From: Caecitellus pseudoparvulus | Taxonomy: Eukaryota; Bigyra: Bicosoecida | Assembly: GCA_965644315.1 (NCBI GenBank) | Contig: CBFFRQ010000018.1 | Coordinates: forward strand, 248,001 to 312,000 | Reading direction: 5' to 3' | DNA length: 64,000 bases | In this document: one piece after another, positions 41,101-50,836 of the stretch | Layout: each line of letters starts with the position of its first letter | Numbering within the stretch: position 1 is the first letter of the stretch | Notes under the pieces: model-generated | What the model was told of the DNA's origin: nothing | The model's input: only the letters and a program-made list of their open reading frames with translations | Database searches by the model: none | Position numbers and translations under genes: made by a program

Positions 41101-44100
41101 ACAGGAGGCTGACAGCGCCACCGCCACTGTGGCCGTTACCGCTGCCCTGGCCGTCTCAGCGCCTGGCCCCTCAGCAACACCAAGCGGCCAGCTCCGGTCA
41201 GACCAGACGACAACGAAAGTGCTGCACACGCAGGGTCCCGTGCCAGATGTTGTGGGCGCCCTGCTCGAGCGCCACAACCTGCTGTGGGAGCGTCGGCGAA
41301 GTTTCTCCAGCAGGCTGGCCGCAGAGGTGAAACGGGCCGCGGACACACGCCAGAATCCGACACCGGCGCAGCAGCTCGTGACTGCCTCTGAAAGTGGCGC
41401 ACCTGCGGCGACCACTCCCTTGCATCGGACCGGGGTGGCCAGCTCGCCCATTCCACGGGTAGTGTCGCTCGCGGACCCGCGGTCCAGCGTGGTGCTGGCC
41501 TTGCTCGCGCAGCAGGGGGCACCCACGGGGCAGGCTGCGCCTGCTCTGCACCCCCACCTCCTGCGTGTGCTGGCTGGCAGGGCGTCCCACAGGGAGCTGC
41601 TTGCCCTCGTGACCGCACCGCGATCAGAAGCAGCCTCCACCCTGTCCACCACGTCCGAAGTGCCCCTTGCTGAGGTGGAGGCCAGCACTCAGACCCCGTC
41701 GGTGCCGCCTCCCGTGGCAGCTGCTCCACGTGGAGAACGCGACACGGGCGCCACGCAACCTGCCGCCAAGGCTGCTGCTGCTGCTGCTGCCCCCGACACC
41801 ATGGCGAAAGCCATCGCCTTGTTGTCTACGCCGCCACCAGTGCTGCCTTCGACAGGCTTGGCTTTCCCACGACCCATGGTCGTGCTTCCCCACCCCCGTG
41901 TTCCTGTCGGCGCAGTGTCACTGCAGCCCCACAGCAGCTGGTGTGCGAGGGCGTCTCTTGCTCGGGCAGCCTTCGCCTCGCCCACAGACCTGGCTGCCTG
42001 GGCTGAGGCCTCCGGAGTTGCCCTGCAGGGTGCTGTGTCTGTGGATGGCGATTCCACCGGCCGCTTGGACCTCCATGTTGACAAGCGCTGCCTGAGCGTG
42101 TACGGCAGGGAGCTGCCGGTGCAAGGGCTCTCGGCTGCAGATGCCAGCGCCGCTGGAGTGCACTTGGTGGCCACCCTGCACAAGTGCTGCCGTCAGGCAC
42201 GTGAAGCTGAGTGCTGCGCTGGGCTAGGCATCGCTGCTTGCCGAGCGACAGCCGATCCCCGTGCTTGGACTCAGGCTGCGACTGCCAGCGGTGTGCCTCC
42301 TCTTGGTTTGCTTTGCAGCCAGGAGATTGGCGTGCCATCTGAGCTCGCAAATGCCATTGCAGCAGCTGCCCAGCGAGGTGCCGCGGCACTGGACGCACTG
42401 CGAGTGGCGGTGGACTTGCTGGCGGCTTTGGTATGGAGCCAGCGTCGCAGCCGCAGTGCGGTCAGCGCCGAAGAGTTCGTGACTGACCTCGCGGCGGCCC
42501 TGCACGACATGGTGCTAGAGCAAGGCCTCGTTGCCCCCCTGTGTCTCCTGCCGGCGAGCCCGGAGGCTGCCGCGGCCGGGTCCCAACTGCACTCATACTC
42601 CGCCCACGCTGGTGCAGCCTTGCTGGCAGGCTGGTTGGCATGTCTTCAGGACTGGGAGGGTGGGCCTATTTTGCGCCAGGCAAGCACTTGGTGCTTGCAC
42701 TTTCTCCTCACAGCCGCCCGGACAGAGCCGGGCAGCCTGGGCACCTCCCCGGAGCTGGCCCTCACACTGCGCCACGCGACTCTCGATGCGCCTTGCACTG
42801 TGTGGTCGCCCCTCCTCAGTCTCGTGGCGACCAGCGGGGTAGTGGCAGGCGACGAGCTGGTTTCCTCTCTGCATGCGGCAGCCACCGCAGCACAGCCACT
42901 GCCGCTCACTGCCACAGCAAGCACCGCGACTTTCTGGTCTGCAGGCGTTGCTGAAGCGTCCGAGTCCGCGCAGAGCGACAAGGAAGACGCACCAGAAGCC
43001 CGAGAGCTCCTGTGGGAAGTGGCCTCTGGACTCTTCCTGACCCGGGCGTGTGGCATTGAGTGCCTGTCCCCCCCCTCCACCCTGCTCCTGCTGTCCGCTT
43101 GGGCTGAAGCGCACAGAGGCTGCATTGTCACAGAGCGCTGGACAGGCCAGCAGCCCATGCCACAGGAGGTTTTGCGCCTGGATGCTGCCAGGCGTGGTGC
43201 AGACACTCCCCTGCCTGACATCGCTACCTCCACCGCCGCTGTGCTTACTGCCCGGCGTCTGCACGCAGTGCGGGCCCTGCTGCATGGGACCCTGCACTTC
43301 CTGGCCGCTTCTGCGCTGCAAAGGGAACTGCGAGGCGAAGGCACCTCCCTTGGCAGCGCACAAGACGCCAGCGCGCGGGAGCTGGCAGAGCAAAGCGAGC
43401 CCTCACAGCTGACGGAGGCAGGCGGGGAGGATGCACTGGGGGGCATCAAGCACGCAGGGCTGGCCTTGCTCCTGGCAGCCCACATGCAGCGCGAGGATGT
43501 CTGCACTGACGTGGCAGGGCACCTTCTGGACACGCCAGGCGGCACCCTGCTTCTTGCGGGTGGGCTGGCCGTTGCAGAGTACGACCCGTTTCTGGCCGAG
43601 TGCATCGAAGCCACGCGCCAAGCCCTCGCAGCAGAATGGGGCGAGGCAGAGGCACGCTCAGACGCTGCCTTTGCGACAAACCCCATGTGGGGAGTACTGC
43701 AAGGTACTCAGGGTGCGCTCAAGCGTCCCCTGTCCAGGGTGTGGTCCGAGCACCGTGCTGCACTGCAAGCGGCGTCCCAGCTGCAGGTGGCCAGGTTTTC
43801 CCCTGAAGAACTGCTCGCCCTGTGGACCACCCGAGCGCTGCAGGGCACCCTTGAGCTGACGCTGCACGCGGTGGCTGCCGCCGCCACTGTCGCCCTTCCG
43901 GCCTCAGCTGTGGTGCGGGCAGGCAGGCAAGTGCTGTCCACCTTGGCGTCGTTCCTCGTTGGGTGCCAGGCAGCCGAGGTGGACATCGCCTTCTGCATGC
44001 GGGTCACTGCTCTGCCCAGGGGGCGTGGTGAGGCGCGTGAGTGGGGCTGCCTGCCCAGTGTCGCCCCCATGCCCCTGACTGGTGCCCAGTCAGTGCGCTA

Positions 44101-47100
44101 CGCCAGCCAGCTCCCCGTGCACCTGGGCTCCCCCGACTCTATGCAAGTGCTCCAGGCGGGATCCGTCGCTCACGCAACTGAGGTGCTCGGACACCAGCGT
44201 GATGTCCTGCCAGAAGCCCTGAGCCTCGGTCAGTGGTGTGCACTGCTCATGGCGGGCTGTGTGGATGCGCTGGGAAGCCTGGCGGCGGCGACGGGTGCCT
44301 CGCCCGGCCTGCGCCGCCAAGTGACTGGACGCCTGCAGACCCTTCTGTCCACCTGGAACGGAAAGAGTCTGGTGTGTGGTGGGAGCCTGTTCAAGGACGG
44401 CGCAGTGCTGCCCCACGACGCCATGTCCAGCCGCCTTTCCACCCCCAGCCTGTGGCTCACGCACTTGCTTCGTTGCAGCCCGCCAGTGCCCATGCCCCGT
44501 CTCGTGCCCGGCTTGTGTGCCATTCGCATCTCAGGGGGCGCCCTCTGCGCCCTCGCCCCCCTGGCTGGCTGCTTGGGGTGCGCCGGGCGCGCAGCCTTCC
44601 AGGAGCTGTGCAGCTGGACCGGTGCGAAGTGTGCAGAGTTGGCCGCGTCGTCTTTGCAAGAGGCAGTGGCGCACTGCCGCCAGGAGGGCCCGCCGACACC
44701 CCTGGGGTTCCTGGCGGATGGTATTTTGCCCGCTCTGCAGCGTGTGTGGGAGGAGGGTCAGACCCAGGTGGACGGGGCTTGGGCAGCCTTCTACAAGGCG
44801 GCTCAGCGGATGCTGGTGCTTCTCGTTGACGGCTCCAACATCAGCCTGGGCGCATTTACATCTCTCGCAGCGACACTGCACGGCGCCCAATCGACCCTGG
44901 ACCGCATGCCAGGCCACGCCGACGCCTGTGTGCAGGCCACGCTGCAGTGGCTCCGCTCTGCGTCGGTGTGTGACGCACGGGGAGAAATCACCAAGGCTGG
45001 CCTGGCACGCACAGCCCCCCGCACGCAGCTGTTTGCGAATCCTGGGGCCTCCGATGACGCAGCGGTGGCAAAGCTGAACGGCGTGGCCAGCTCCAGTCGA
45101 CTGCTGAAGGGGCATGGCGTCGTTCCGGTCTTGTCACCTTTGCTCCTGACGGAAGCTGCCGGTAGTAAGCTGCTGCTTGCTCTACGTGCGCTGCAACTGG
45201 CGGTGCGTACACTGCGAGTAGTGCTGGACGGTGCCAACGCATGCATGCTGACTGTCACCCAGGCGTTGGCGGGAATGTGGTGTGCCCCGCTCCCGGATGT
45301 GGCACAGCCCCATCAGGCACAGTTTCTGGCCAGCGCCTTGATCCAAGCTGCTGGGAGTAGCCCCACCTTGTTTCCCGACGTCTGGCCGCGCCCGGTGCCT
45401 CAGGGCGGCGAGGAGGCTGGAACGCTGCTGCACTGTGCAGTTTCCGGCTCGGCGCTGGACCTGGCCACCCTGCGCTGCCCCCCCGGCTTGAGTGGGACGG
45501 CCGGACAGGCTCCCTTTGCGACTTCCATTTTACCCACGCCAGCGCTCCTCGCGCCTCGGTGCAGGGAGGTCGACGCAGTTTTTCCCTGCCGCATGGCAGC
45601 GCGCATGCTGCGTTTCAGTGCTGGGCTGGCCAGTCGACTGCACGGACAAGGCCGCGTGCGGGATGCAAGCGGACGGGCCATGCGGCGCCTGGTCACGGAC
45701 GAGATGTGGTTGCAGCCCAAAGACCCGGAAGCCCGCAAGGCCATTCAGGTGTTGGTGGATGGCCTCCGCACGCGCTTTCGCCACCGCTCTGCAACGGTCC
45801 ACAACGCTCGCCTGTGGACGCGCAGCTTGGTCCTACTCCCCCGCGTCAGCCTGCGCTGTGAGCGACTGCGTCACGCGGCTTGGTCTGCGGCTGTGTCCAG
45901 TTTGAAGCCGCTGGCAAGCCTCCTTTGCACTGCTGACCTAACTTGCGCAGGGGCCAGCTCACAGCATCTGAGTGTGCGTGAAGCCGTTCTGGCGACTTGG
46001 CCAGAGCCAGCACCAGCGCCAGACTCGGAGGAGTTCGACGCTGGCCTGCTCGCTCTGCTGGAGCAGGTGGAGGGCGGCGAAGAGCAGCACACCCCAGCCT
46101 CTGCGCTGTCCCACAGCCTGACCTTCGCCGCCCAGTCAAGGGCGGCTGCCGTCTTTGCGGGGGGTGGCGTATTTGCCCGCTCCCTGCGCGTGCGGCCCCA
46201 CGTGCTGGGGTTCCTGTCCACCCTCCCCATTCCCCCCCTAGACCCCGCCTGTGGCCCGACTGACACGCCTTGCCAGGCGGCCGGCGCTGCCCTGGACAGT
46301 GCTGTCAAGGCTGGTACACCTGTCCTGTGCCTTCTGGAGGGGCCGCTTGTGCAGGCAGCGTGGTACATCGGTCGTGCACAGCGCCGCTGGCTGAGCCGCC
46401 AAGAAGGCCCCGCTCCGGCACACACCTTTGCGGCTGCTGTGCAGCAGGGCGTGTCCCTGTCGCCCGCCGTGGGCCTGTCCCCCATGGACACGGCTGAGCG
46501 TCTTCGTCTTGCGCTTCCTGGCTTGGATCGGCAACCAGTGCTGTGCAAAGCTGCGGTGTCGGCGGTGTGCAGCCTCCACGCCGTGGCTGCGGCGTGGGCG
46601 GCCATGTGGCGGGGAAAGGAAGAAGTGACCGTCGCGCACTTCATGACGCGGTATGCCGTGCTACCCAACAATCCCCAGAACCTCGCCCAGCGCCTGGGCC
46701 CTTCATGTGCGCAGGACGGGCCCGCATCCCCGCCTCCTCAGCCCTCGGCGCGAAGTGTTTGGCGCTGCATCCAGCACTGTGCGCAGTGGGAGTGGTGCCG
46801 CGGCCAAGGCGAACACCTCACACGGGAGGGCGCCTATTTGCATGCAGCCCCCACCATGCAGTCTCTGGCCCTGCCCCAGGCCATTGCACAGTCAGTGGCT
46901 GGAGGCGTGCTCTGGCCTGCGCTCCTTTCGCTCTCTCTCGCCTACCTCCCTCAGCCAGGCAGCCCCAACCGCATGGCAGGCAAGTGGAAGCAAGTTGCTG
47001 ACAGGCAGCAGGGTCTGGACTCCGTGCTCAGCACTTTGCGCCTGACCTGGACCGTGCAACAGACTGGCATTCCAGCGTGCTTCCCCAGCCTCATGCAAGC

Positions 47101-47200
47101 TCTGCAGACGTTGCTGCCCGAGGCCCAGTACGGGCAGAGGGTTCGGGAATGGGCACACGCCAGCTGTCCACCAAGCTTCGATGCCAGCCTGGCCTTGTAG
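38183..47200 (+). CDS. Giant 3005-residue protein with N-terminal ankyrin-like segments
   Basis: A single open frame of 9018 bases runs from the ATG at 38183 to TAG. Two ankyrin-like segments occur at residues ~242-362 ('HPLLHAVHQGRPEMVHWLLL') and ~449-572 ('HPVLHAVQHCSEDALAALLQ'), each followed by 'G.VxPxxxDxxxxG' and a helix. A highly basic stretch (RRQAKEARRARRAEKRRR, ~650) next to acidic 'SDSDEEVVE' and 'FSEEEEDF' looks nuclear. Residues ~850-1150 are Ala/Pro/Ser-rich. The C-terminal ~1700 residues are mostly helical, Ala/Leu-rich, with no family I recognise. The length without a stop is strong evidence for coding; stop-free introns inside cannot be excluded. Confidence 0.75.
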   Translation: MDAAGPGQAAGERGAGGAKQRRTQDGAGDVISPYAGMQAWLSADVPPSQGELWLAQHLQGRKAASTNAAAVGGSPLRPSMEVKESRSTDELQDVSGTSKQGTNGVGSSCEGGEALKLGGREASKSAPLPVGGNTGTASDQQRDADSASEAAVRTDAHAVLDGQSAPQSLAGGLFDAESSDSDDELALADVALAGHGGAPAPPTPKAHPTTPPLATSSPPRRRGRRRVGGGATGYRHREVLPMFEEVWGVIAAKDSTLADLQAAWKDMHCPVECCAALGPQETSHPLLHAVHQGRPEMVHWLLLQGLRPDCTGAVRPYSGDNLLGQGMDNEHRQPLDLARQLRSLGTKPAAMLQVLDMLETALAAQDLGKSYADMVGEDDTREVVDTPVESAEATPPEGGAPSLLQLVSAADAQPADPAPPLSEHERALLDANSAHHEHGEFYHPPEVSERFAEVVAAAQEDDAAGVRAALVADTGLAAAAWDQDADGTNHPVLHAVQHCSEDALAALLQARLPVHVRGTVHPLPSDDCRPGELKRITPEGLARLMIGKLRVACNTKARLRFERVLGLILRAASEQASPDFQAPTPTPLQTAKAVEPVAAPPPQATGQSPVDALAQLRQQVAALDATEGAPAVAPVRSRSSGAVDKLQKRRQAKEARRARRAEKRRREAASDSDEEVVESHRLQPQRRRLPSSGSSQASEESSGGEEYTGLGGRVVQADAHPEYAMRVGSPVPRRPAEGAASDAGSSGDSSAMEGGIYDEVAPDDLFSEEEEDFVPAPQQPLRHIQTQLPLQPSAADSHGTSRPPALALGDSRDSESPRTEGTSSRRVQGSILRVPAARKRSRAKVRHPAPTPRRHLTARSLRHPAPRQGGPPAKRRPRPPASGPGSAPFSGGVGISIAALPDVGATATAAVAQHAQRVVASKSAAGGAQTPPSLDVRDSPGRGAGLVWDDEVSAALRHQSSVRQTALLSQLQQQEADSATATVAVTAALAVSAPGPSATPSGQLRSDQTTTKVLHTQGPVPDVVGALLERHNLLWERRRSFSSRLAAEVKRAADTRQNPTPAQQLVTASESGAPAATTPLHRTGVASSPIPRVVSLADPRSSVVLALLAQQGAPTGQAAPALHPHLLRVLAGRASHRELLALVTAPRSEAASTLSTTSEVPLAEVEASTQTPSVPPPVAAAPRGERDTGATQPAAKAAAAAAAPDTMAKAIALLSTPPPVLPSTGLAFPRPMVVLPHPRVPVGAVSLQPHSSWCARASLARAAFASPTDLAAWAEASGVALQGAVSVDGDSTGRLDLHVDKRCLSVYGRELPVQGLSAADASAAGVHLVATLHKCCRQAREAECCAGLGIAACRATADPRAWTQAATASGVPPLGLLCSQEIGVPSELANAIAAAAQRGAAALDALRVAVDLLAALVWSQRRSRSAVSAEEFVTDLAAALHDMVLEQGLVAPLCLLPASPEAAAAGSQLHSYSAHAGAALLAGWLACLQDWEGGPILRQASTWCLHFLLTAARTEPGSLGTSPELALTLRHATLDAPCTVWSPLLSLVATSGVVAGDELVSSLHAAATAAQPLPLTATASTATFWSAGVAEASESAQSDKEDAPEARELLWEVASGLFLTRACGIECLSPPSTLLLLSAWAEAHRGCIVTERWTGQQPMPQEVLRLDAARRGADTPLPDIATSTAAVLTARRLHAVRALLHGTLHFLAASALQRELRGEGTSLGSAQDASARELAEQSEPSQLTEAGGEDALGGIKHAGLALLLAAHMQREDVCTDVAGHLLDTPGGTLLLAGGLAVAEYDPFLAECIEATRQALAAEWGEAEARSDAAFATNPMWGVLQGTQGALKRPLSRVWSEHRAALQAASQLQVARFSPEELLALWTTRALQGTLELTLHAVAAAATVALPASAVVRAGRQVLSTLASFLVGCQAAEVDIAFCMRVTALPRGRGEAREWGCLPSVAPMPLTGAQSVRYASQLPVHLGSPDSMQVLQAGSVAHATEVLGHQRDVLPEALSLGQWCALLMAGCVDALGSLAAATGASPGLRRQVTGRLQTLLSTWNGKSLVCGGSLFKDGAVLPHDAMSSRLSTPSLWLTHLLRCSPPVPMPRLVPGLCAIRISGGALCALAPLAGCLGCAGRAAFQELCSWTGAKCAELAASSLQEAVAHCRQEGPPTPLGFLADGILPALQRVWEEGQTQVDGAWAAFYKAAQRMLVLLVDGSNISLGAFTSLAATLHGAQSTLDRMPGHADACVQATLQWLRSASVCDARGEITKAGLARTAPRTQLFANPGASDDAAVAKLNGVASSSRLLKGHGVVPVLSPLLLTEAAGSKLLLALRALQLAVRTLRVVLDGANACMLTVTQALAGMWCAPLPDVAQPHQAQFLASALIQAAGSSPTLFPDVWPRPVPQGGEEAGTLLHCAVSGSALDLATLRCPPGLSGTAGQAPFATSILPTPALLAPRCREVDAVFPCRMAARMLRFSAGLASRLHGQGRVRDASGRAMRRLVTDEMWLQPKDPEARKAIQVLVDGLRTRFRHRSATVHNARLWTRSLVLLPRVSLRCERLRHAAWSAAVSSLKPLASLLCTADLTCAGASSQHLSVREAVLATWPEPAPAPDSEEFDAGLLALLEQVEGGEEQHTPASALSHSLTFAAQSRAAAVFAGGGVFARSLRVRPHVLGFLSTLPIPPLDPACGPTDTPCQAAGAALDSAVKAGTPVLCLLEGPLVQAAWYIGRAQRRWLSRQEGPAPAHTFAAAVQQGVSLSPAVGLSPMDTAERLRLALPGLDRQPVLCKAAVSAVCSLHAVAAAWAAMWRGKEEVTVAHFMTRYAVLPNNPQNLAQRLGPSCAQDGPASPPPQPSARSVWRCIQHCAQWEWCRGQGEHLTREGAYLHAAPTMQSLALPQAIAQSVAGGVLWPALLSLSLAYLPQPGSPNRMAGKWKQVADRQQGLDSVLSTLRLTWTVQQTGIPACFPSLMQALQTLLPEAQYGQRVREWAHASCPPSFDASLAL

Positions 47201-47624
47201 AGCCATGGGCTGAAACGAGGCACTTTGCATGCAGCATGTCTTTGCACTGGTTGGTTGACGCAAGGCTCGCAGCAAGCGTGCTGAACAAGGGGTCGCTTTG
47301 GGAGGCTTGTCGGCTTCACGCCGTGCCGAAGTGCGCCAGTGCCTTGGCTTGGGCGGGACTGGTCGTGACTGCACTGCGCCTTGCGCGCGTCGGAGGATGC
47401 ATACAGTGCTCAGCTGGCCAGTGCAGACTTGTGGGAGGAAGAGATAGGACCCAGGCAAGCATGGCATTGTGCTGGCTGTGACAAACTCAAAACCCACACT
47501 TTCAGCGTGCAGTAGATATTAGAATACAAGATCACTTAGGGCACTGTCCAGTGCCGTTCTGTGGCGCTGTGCCGGTGAGTTGATCGGTGACGGTGAGAAG
47601 TGCGGAATCTGGACCCACCACGCC
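47201..47624. other. Intergenic region with start of a duplicated unit
   Basis: These 424 bases follow the giant gene. From about 47461 the sequence is repeated upstream of the second ankyrin gene (near 49560), so this is part of the tandem duplication. The segment just before the ATG (47565-47624) is almost identical in both copies, and contains a GTGAGT that could be a 5' leader donor. Confidence 0.55.
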
Positions 47625-49010
47625 ATGGCAGTTGAGAGCAGTGGGGTATCCGTGGTGGGTCGGTGGAAGGCCGCATGTGACGCAGGTGATGCGGATGCAC
47701 TGATGGGCACCCTAGACGGGTGTGGTGGTGGCGTTGGGCCGGGGTTGGGGGGATTGTCGAGTGGTGAGACAACGGCTGGCTTTTTGGTTGCGTGTAAGTC
47801 CGGGCATGTTGGATTGTTGCGTGGGCTGTTGGAGCTGGAGGGGGAGGTTGCGGTGGACGTGCACGAGGGGGATCCATTTGGGCCTGAGAAGGGATTTCGA
47901 CATGCTTGTGCGCGCGGTCATGTTGATGTGGTACGTGTCTTGTTGGCGCTGTCTGGCGATCGACAAGTGGACGTACATGCGGAGTATATGGGTGCCCCTG
48001 AGGGTGGCTTTCGACTTGCGTGTGCCATTGGTCGCATTGGTGTGGTGCGCGAGTTGCTGGCTCTGACGGGCGGCCGGGAGGTGGATGTGCATGCAAGGGA
48101 CGGGTTCAGTCCTGAGGCTGGCTTTCGACTTGCATGTGAGAATGGACATCTAGCTGTGGTGCGCGAGCTGCTGGCGCTGACTGGTGACCGAGCCGTGGAT
48201 GTGCATGCTGGGCCTCCTGGCGACGCTGAGTATGGCTTCCGACTCGCCTGTCGCAATGGGCATTTTGACATTGTTCGGGAGCTGCTGGCGCTAACAGGTC
48301 AGCGCGAGGTGGACGTGCATGCTGGGCCGGAGGGGAGGCCTGAAGCTGGCTTCCGATGGGCGTGTGTAAATGGGCATGTGGAGGTGCTACGTTTGTTGCT
48401 GGCCCTGGGTGGGCATCGTGAGGTGGATGTGCACGCTGAAGATTTGTATGGACCCGAAGTCGGCTTTCGAGATGCCTGCGAGAATGGGCACGTGGAGGTT
48501 GTGAGGGAGCTGCTGGCTCTGAGCGGACATCGTGAGGTGGACGTGCATTCGGGGGTTGGCTTCAGGGCTGAGTATGGGTTTCAACTTGCCTGTCAGAACG
48601 GGCATGCTGATGTGGTTCGTGAGCTGCTGGCTCTGACCGGGCATCGCGAGGTGGATGTGCATGCTGGGTTTGTGAATGAACCTGAGTTTGGTTTTCAGGC
48701 TGCCTGTGAGTTTGGGCATGTGGATGTGGTGCGCGAGCTGCTCGCTTTGTTCGGGCGTCGTGAGGTTGACGTTCATGCGGGGCCTGAGGGGGATCCTGAG
48801 TACGGCTTCCAGGCCGCCTGTGAGAACGGTCATATTGATGTCATCCGCGAGGTCCTTGGCCTCACTGGCCATCGAGCCATTCCCCTCCAGGCACGACTTG
48901 CCGCTGGACAAGTAGCTGTGCAGCCGGCCAAGGATGCTGTCTGGGCCGGCACCAGCACTCGACGTGGCCGAAAGGCGTCAGTGCTGCTGCGGGCAGTGCG
49001 GGGAGTATAG
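47625..49010 (+). CDS. Ankyrin-repeat protein, ten 38-residue repeats (tandem copy 1)
   Basis: A single exon encodes 461 residues. After a Gly-rich leader, ten near-regular units of 38 residues follow. Each has an ankyrin core 'FxxACxNGHxxVVRELLAL' and an invariant-looking extension 'TGHREVDVHAGPxGxPExG'. The extension is longer than the ankyrin consensus loop and nearly identical in most units. The protein ends with the family cap ('HRAIPLQARLAAGQ', 'AVQPAKDAVWAGTSTR', 'LLRAVRG'). Codons often end in G or T (GGG CAT GTG GAT), unlike the C-ending codons of neighbours. No signal peptide or membrane segment is seen. Role unknown; binding scaffold inferred. Confidence 0.82.
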   Translation: MAVESSGVSVVGRWKAACDAGDADALMGTLDGCGGGVGPGLGGLSSGETTAGFLVACKSGHVGLLRGLLELEGEVAVDVHEGDPFGPEKGFRHACARGHVDVVRVLLALSGDRQVDVHAEYMGAPEGGFRLACAIGRIGVVRELLALTGGREVDVHARDGFSPEAGFRLACENGHLAVVRELLALTGDRAVDVHAGPPGDAEYGFRLACRNGHFDIVRELLALTGQREVDVHAGPEGRPEAGFRWACVNGHVEVLRLLLALGGHREVDVHAEDLYGPEVGFRDACENGHVEVVRELLALSGHREVDVHSGVGFRAEYGFQLACQNGHADVVRELLALTGHREVDVHAGFVNEPEFGFQAACEFGHVDVVRELLALFGRREVDVHAGPEGDPEYGFQAACENGHIDVIREVLGLTGHRAIPLQARLAAGQVAVQPAKDAVWAGTSTRRGRKASVLLRAVRGV

Positions 49011-49723
49011 AAGCAGGTGTGGTCTCCATCCGACGTAGGAAGAGATTGTCCAGCAATGGGGGCGTCAGGCTTTATGTGAGTGGAGGGGCGGGTGTGGGCT
49101 GCGCATTGGGCAGTGTGGAGGATGTGTCGGCAGCACTGGGTGGATCAGATGGAAGGTGGGTGTGTTGATGAGTGAGCTGGTGCGGTAGGGAGTGCGGATG
49201 GGATGAGCGGTGCGTGGGTGAGAGGTGTGAGGATGGGGTAGGCACTGCGCGATGAGAGGGTGCATGAAGCCCCGTGAAGATGTGAAGTACAGGTGCTGGG
49301 TTTGTGCTGGCGAGGCATGGCGGCACGCGCACTGTGAGTGGTGTGGCCGGCGCAGGGTTGTGCTGGATCGGCTTGAACTGCGTCATGCTGTGTGTGCGTG
49401 GGCGAAGAGGTGAATGAAGTGCACCTCAGATTGAGGCAGTGGCGCTGCCGTGTGTGTCGGCGCACCGAGATGGCTGTTGTGAGGGCTGTTGTGTTGGGGC
49501 GTGGCATCGAAGTCGGCCCGGCACCCATTCAGAGCGCCTTGCCTGGGCTGTTTGCATTGTGTGGCATTGTGCTGGGGGTGACAAAATCATCACCCACACC
49601 AACAGCATACTTGGTGCACCTCAATGCATGCGCTATTTCGGCACGGTATTGTGTCGCCTGTGTCGCTGTGCCGGTGAGTTGATCGGTGACGGTGAGAAGT
49701 GCGGAATCTGGACCCACCACGCC
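49011..49723. other. Spacer between tandem ankyrin genes
   Basis: These 713 bases are G- and T-rich on the plus strand. The first ~100 bases resemble the 3' flank of the second gene, and the last ~160 bases resemble the 5' flank of the first. The middle is unique. No conserved coding frame is visible. Confidence 0.5.
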
Positions 49724-50836
49724 ATGGCAGATGAGAGCAGTGGGGGATCCGTGGTGGGTCGGTGGAAGGCCGCATGTGACGCAGGTGATGCGGATGCACT
49801 GATGGGCACCCTAGACGGGTGTGGTGGTGGCATTGGGCCGGGGTTGGGGGGATTGTCGAGTGGTGAGACAACGGCTGGCTTTTTGGTTGCGTGCAAGACT
49901 GGGCACGTTGGACTGTTGCGCGAGCTGTTGGAGCTGGAGGGGGAGCTTGCCGTGGATGTCCATGCAGGCGATTGGAGTGGGCGGGAGAAGGGATTTCGAT
50001 ATGCTTGTGCGAATGGGCATTCAGATGTTGTGCGTGAGCTGCTGGCGCTGAGCGGCGATCGCGAGGTAGACGTGCATGCTTGTCCGGAGGGCGACCCTGA
50101 GGCAGGCTTCCGATGGGCGTGTACCAATGGGCATGTGGAGGTGTTACGGTTGTTGCTGGCGCTGACCGGGCATCGTGAGGTGGATGTGCATGTTGCAGAT
50201 TTGTATGGACCCGAAGTTGGCTTTCGAGATGCTTGTGAGAATGGGCACTTGGAGGTTGTGAGGGAGCTGCTGGCTTTGTCTGGACATCGTGAGGTGGATG
50301 TACATGCTGGGATTGGCTTCAGGGCTGAGTATGGGTTTCAACTTGCGTGCATGAATGGGCACGTGCACGTGGTGCGGGAACTTCTGGCGTTGACTGGACA
50401 TCGCGAGGTTGATGTGCACTCTGGGTTCGTGGGTGAACCCGAGTTCGGTTTTCAGGGTGCCTGTGAGAGTGGACATGTTGACGTGGTGCGCGAGCTGCTA
50501 GCTCTGTCTGGGCATCGTGAGGTTGACGTGCATGCGGGGCCTGAGGGGGATCCTGAGTACGGCTTCCAGGCCGCTTGTGCGAACGGGCATATTGGTGTGG
50601 TCCGCGAGCTGCTGGGCCTCACCGGCCATCGAGCCATTCCCCTCCAGGCCTGGCTTGCCGCTGGCGAGGTAGCTGTGCAGCCTGCCAAGGATGCCGTCTG
50701 GGCCGGCACCAGCACTCGGCAGGGTCGGTGGGCGATGGTGCTGCTGCGGGCAGTGCGGGGTTCTAGGAAGCGGCCACGGTCTGCGTCCGACGCTGGAAGG
50801 GAGACTCCAGCGGTGAGGGTGCCACGGCGTTCGTGA
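49724..50836 (+). CDS. Ankyrin-repeat protein, seven 38-residue repeats (tandem copy 2)
   Basis: This 370-residue paralogue of the preceding gene has seven units instead of ten. The missing three units (114 residues) are partly offset by a 23-residue basic C-terminal extension (SRKRPRSASDAGRE) beyond the shared cap, because the stop codon of copy 1 is not conserved. The extension resembles a nuclear localisation signal, so the copies may differ in location. Units such as 'FRDACENGHLEVVRELLAL' and 'ADLYGPEVG' align directly to copy 1 units, which shows that loss or gain happened in whole repeats. Confidence 0.82.
   Translation: MADESSGGSVVGRWKAACDAGDADALMGTLDGCGGGIGPGLGGLSSGETTAGFLVACKTGHVGLLRELLELEGELAVDVHAGDWSGREKGFRYACANGHSDVVRELLALSGDREVDVHACPEGDPEAGFRWACTNGHVEVLRLLLALTGHREVDVHVADLYGPEVGFRDACENGHLEVVRELLALSGHREVDVHAGIGFRAEYGFQLACMNGHVHVVRELLALTGHREVDVHSGFVGEPEFGFQGACESGHVDVVRELLALSGHREVDVHAGPEGDPEYGFQAACANGHIGVVRELLGLTGHRAIPLQAWLAAGEVAVQPAKDAVWAGTSTRQGRWAMVLLRAVRGSRKRPRSASDAGRETPAVRVPRRS

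Noticed and set aside
47625-49010. Bacterial-type ankyrin effector
   Set aside because: Codon bias differs from the neighbours, but the gene has a related member at 13448-14521 and duplicated eukaryote-like flanks; nothing shows a bacterial source.
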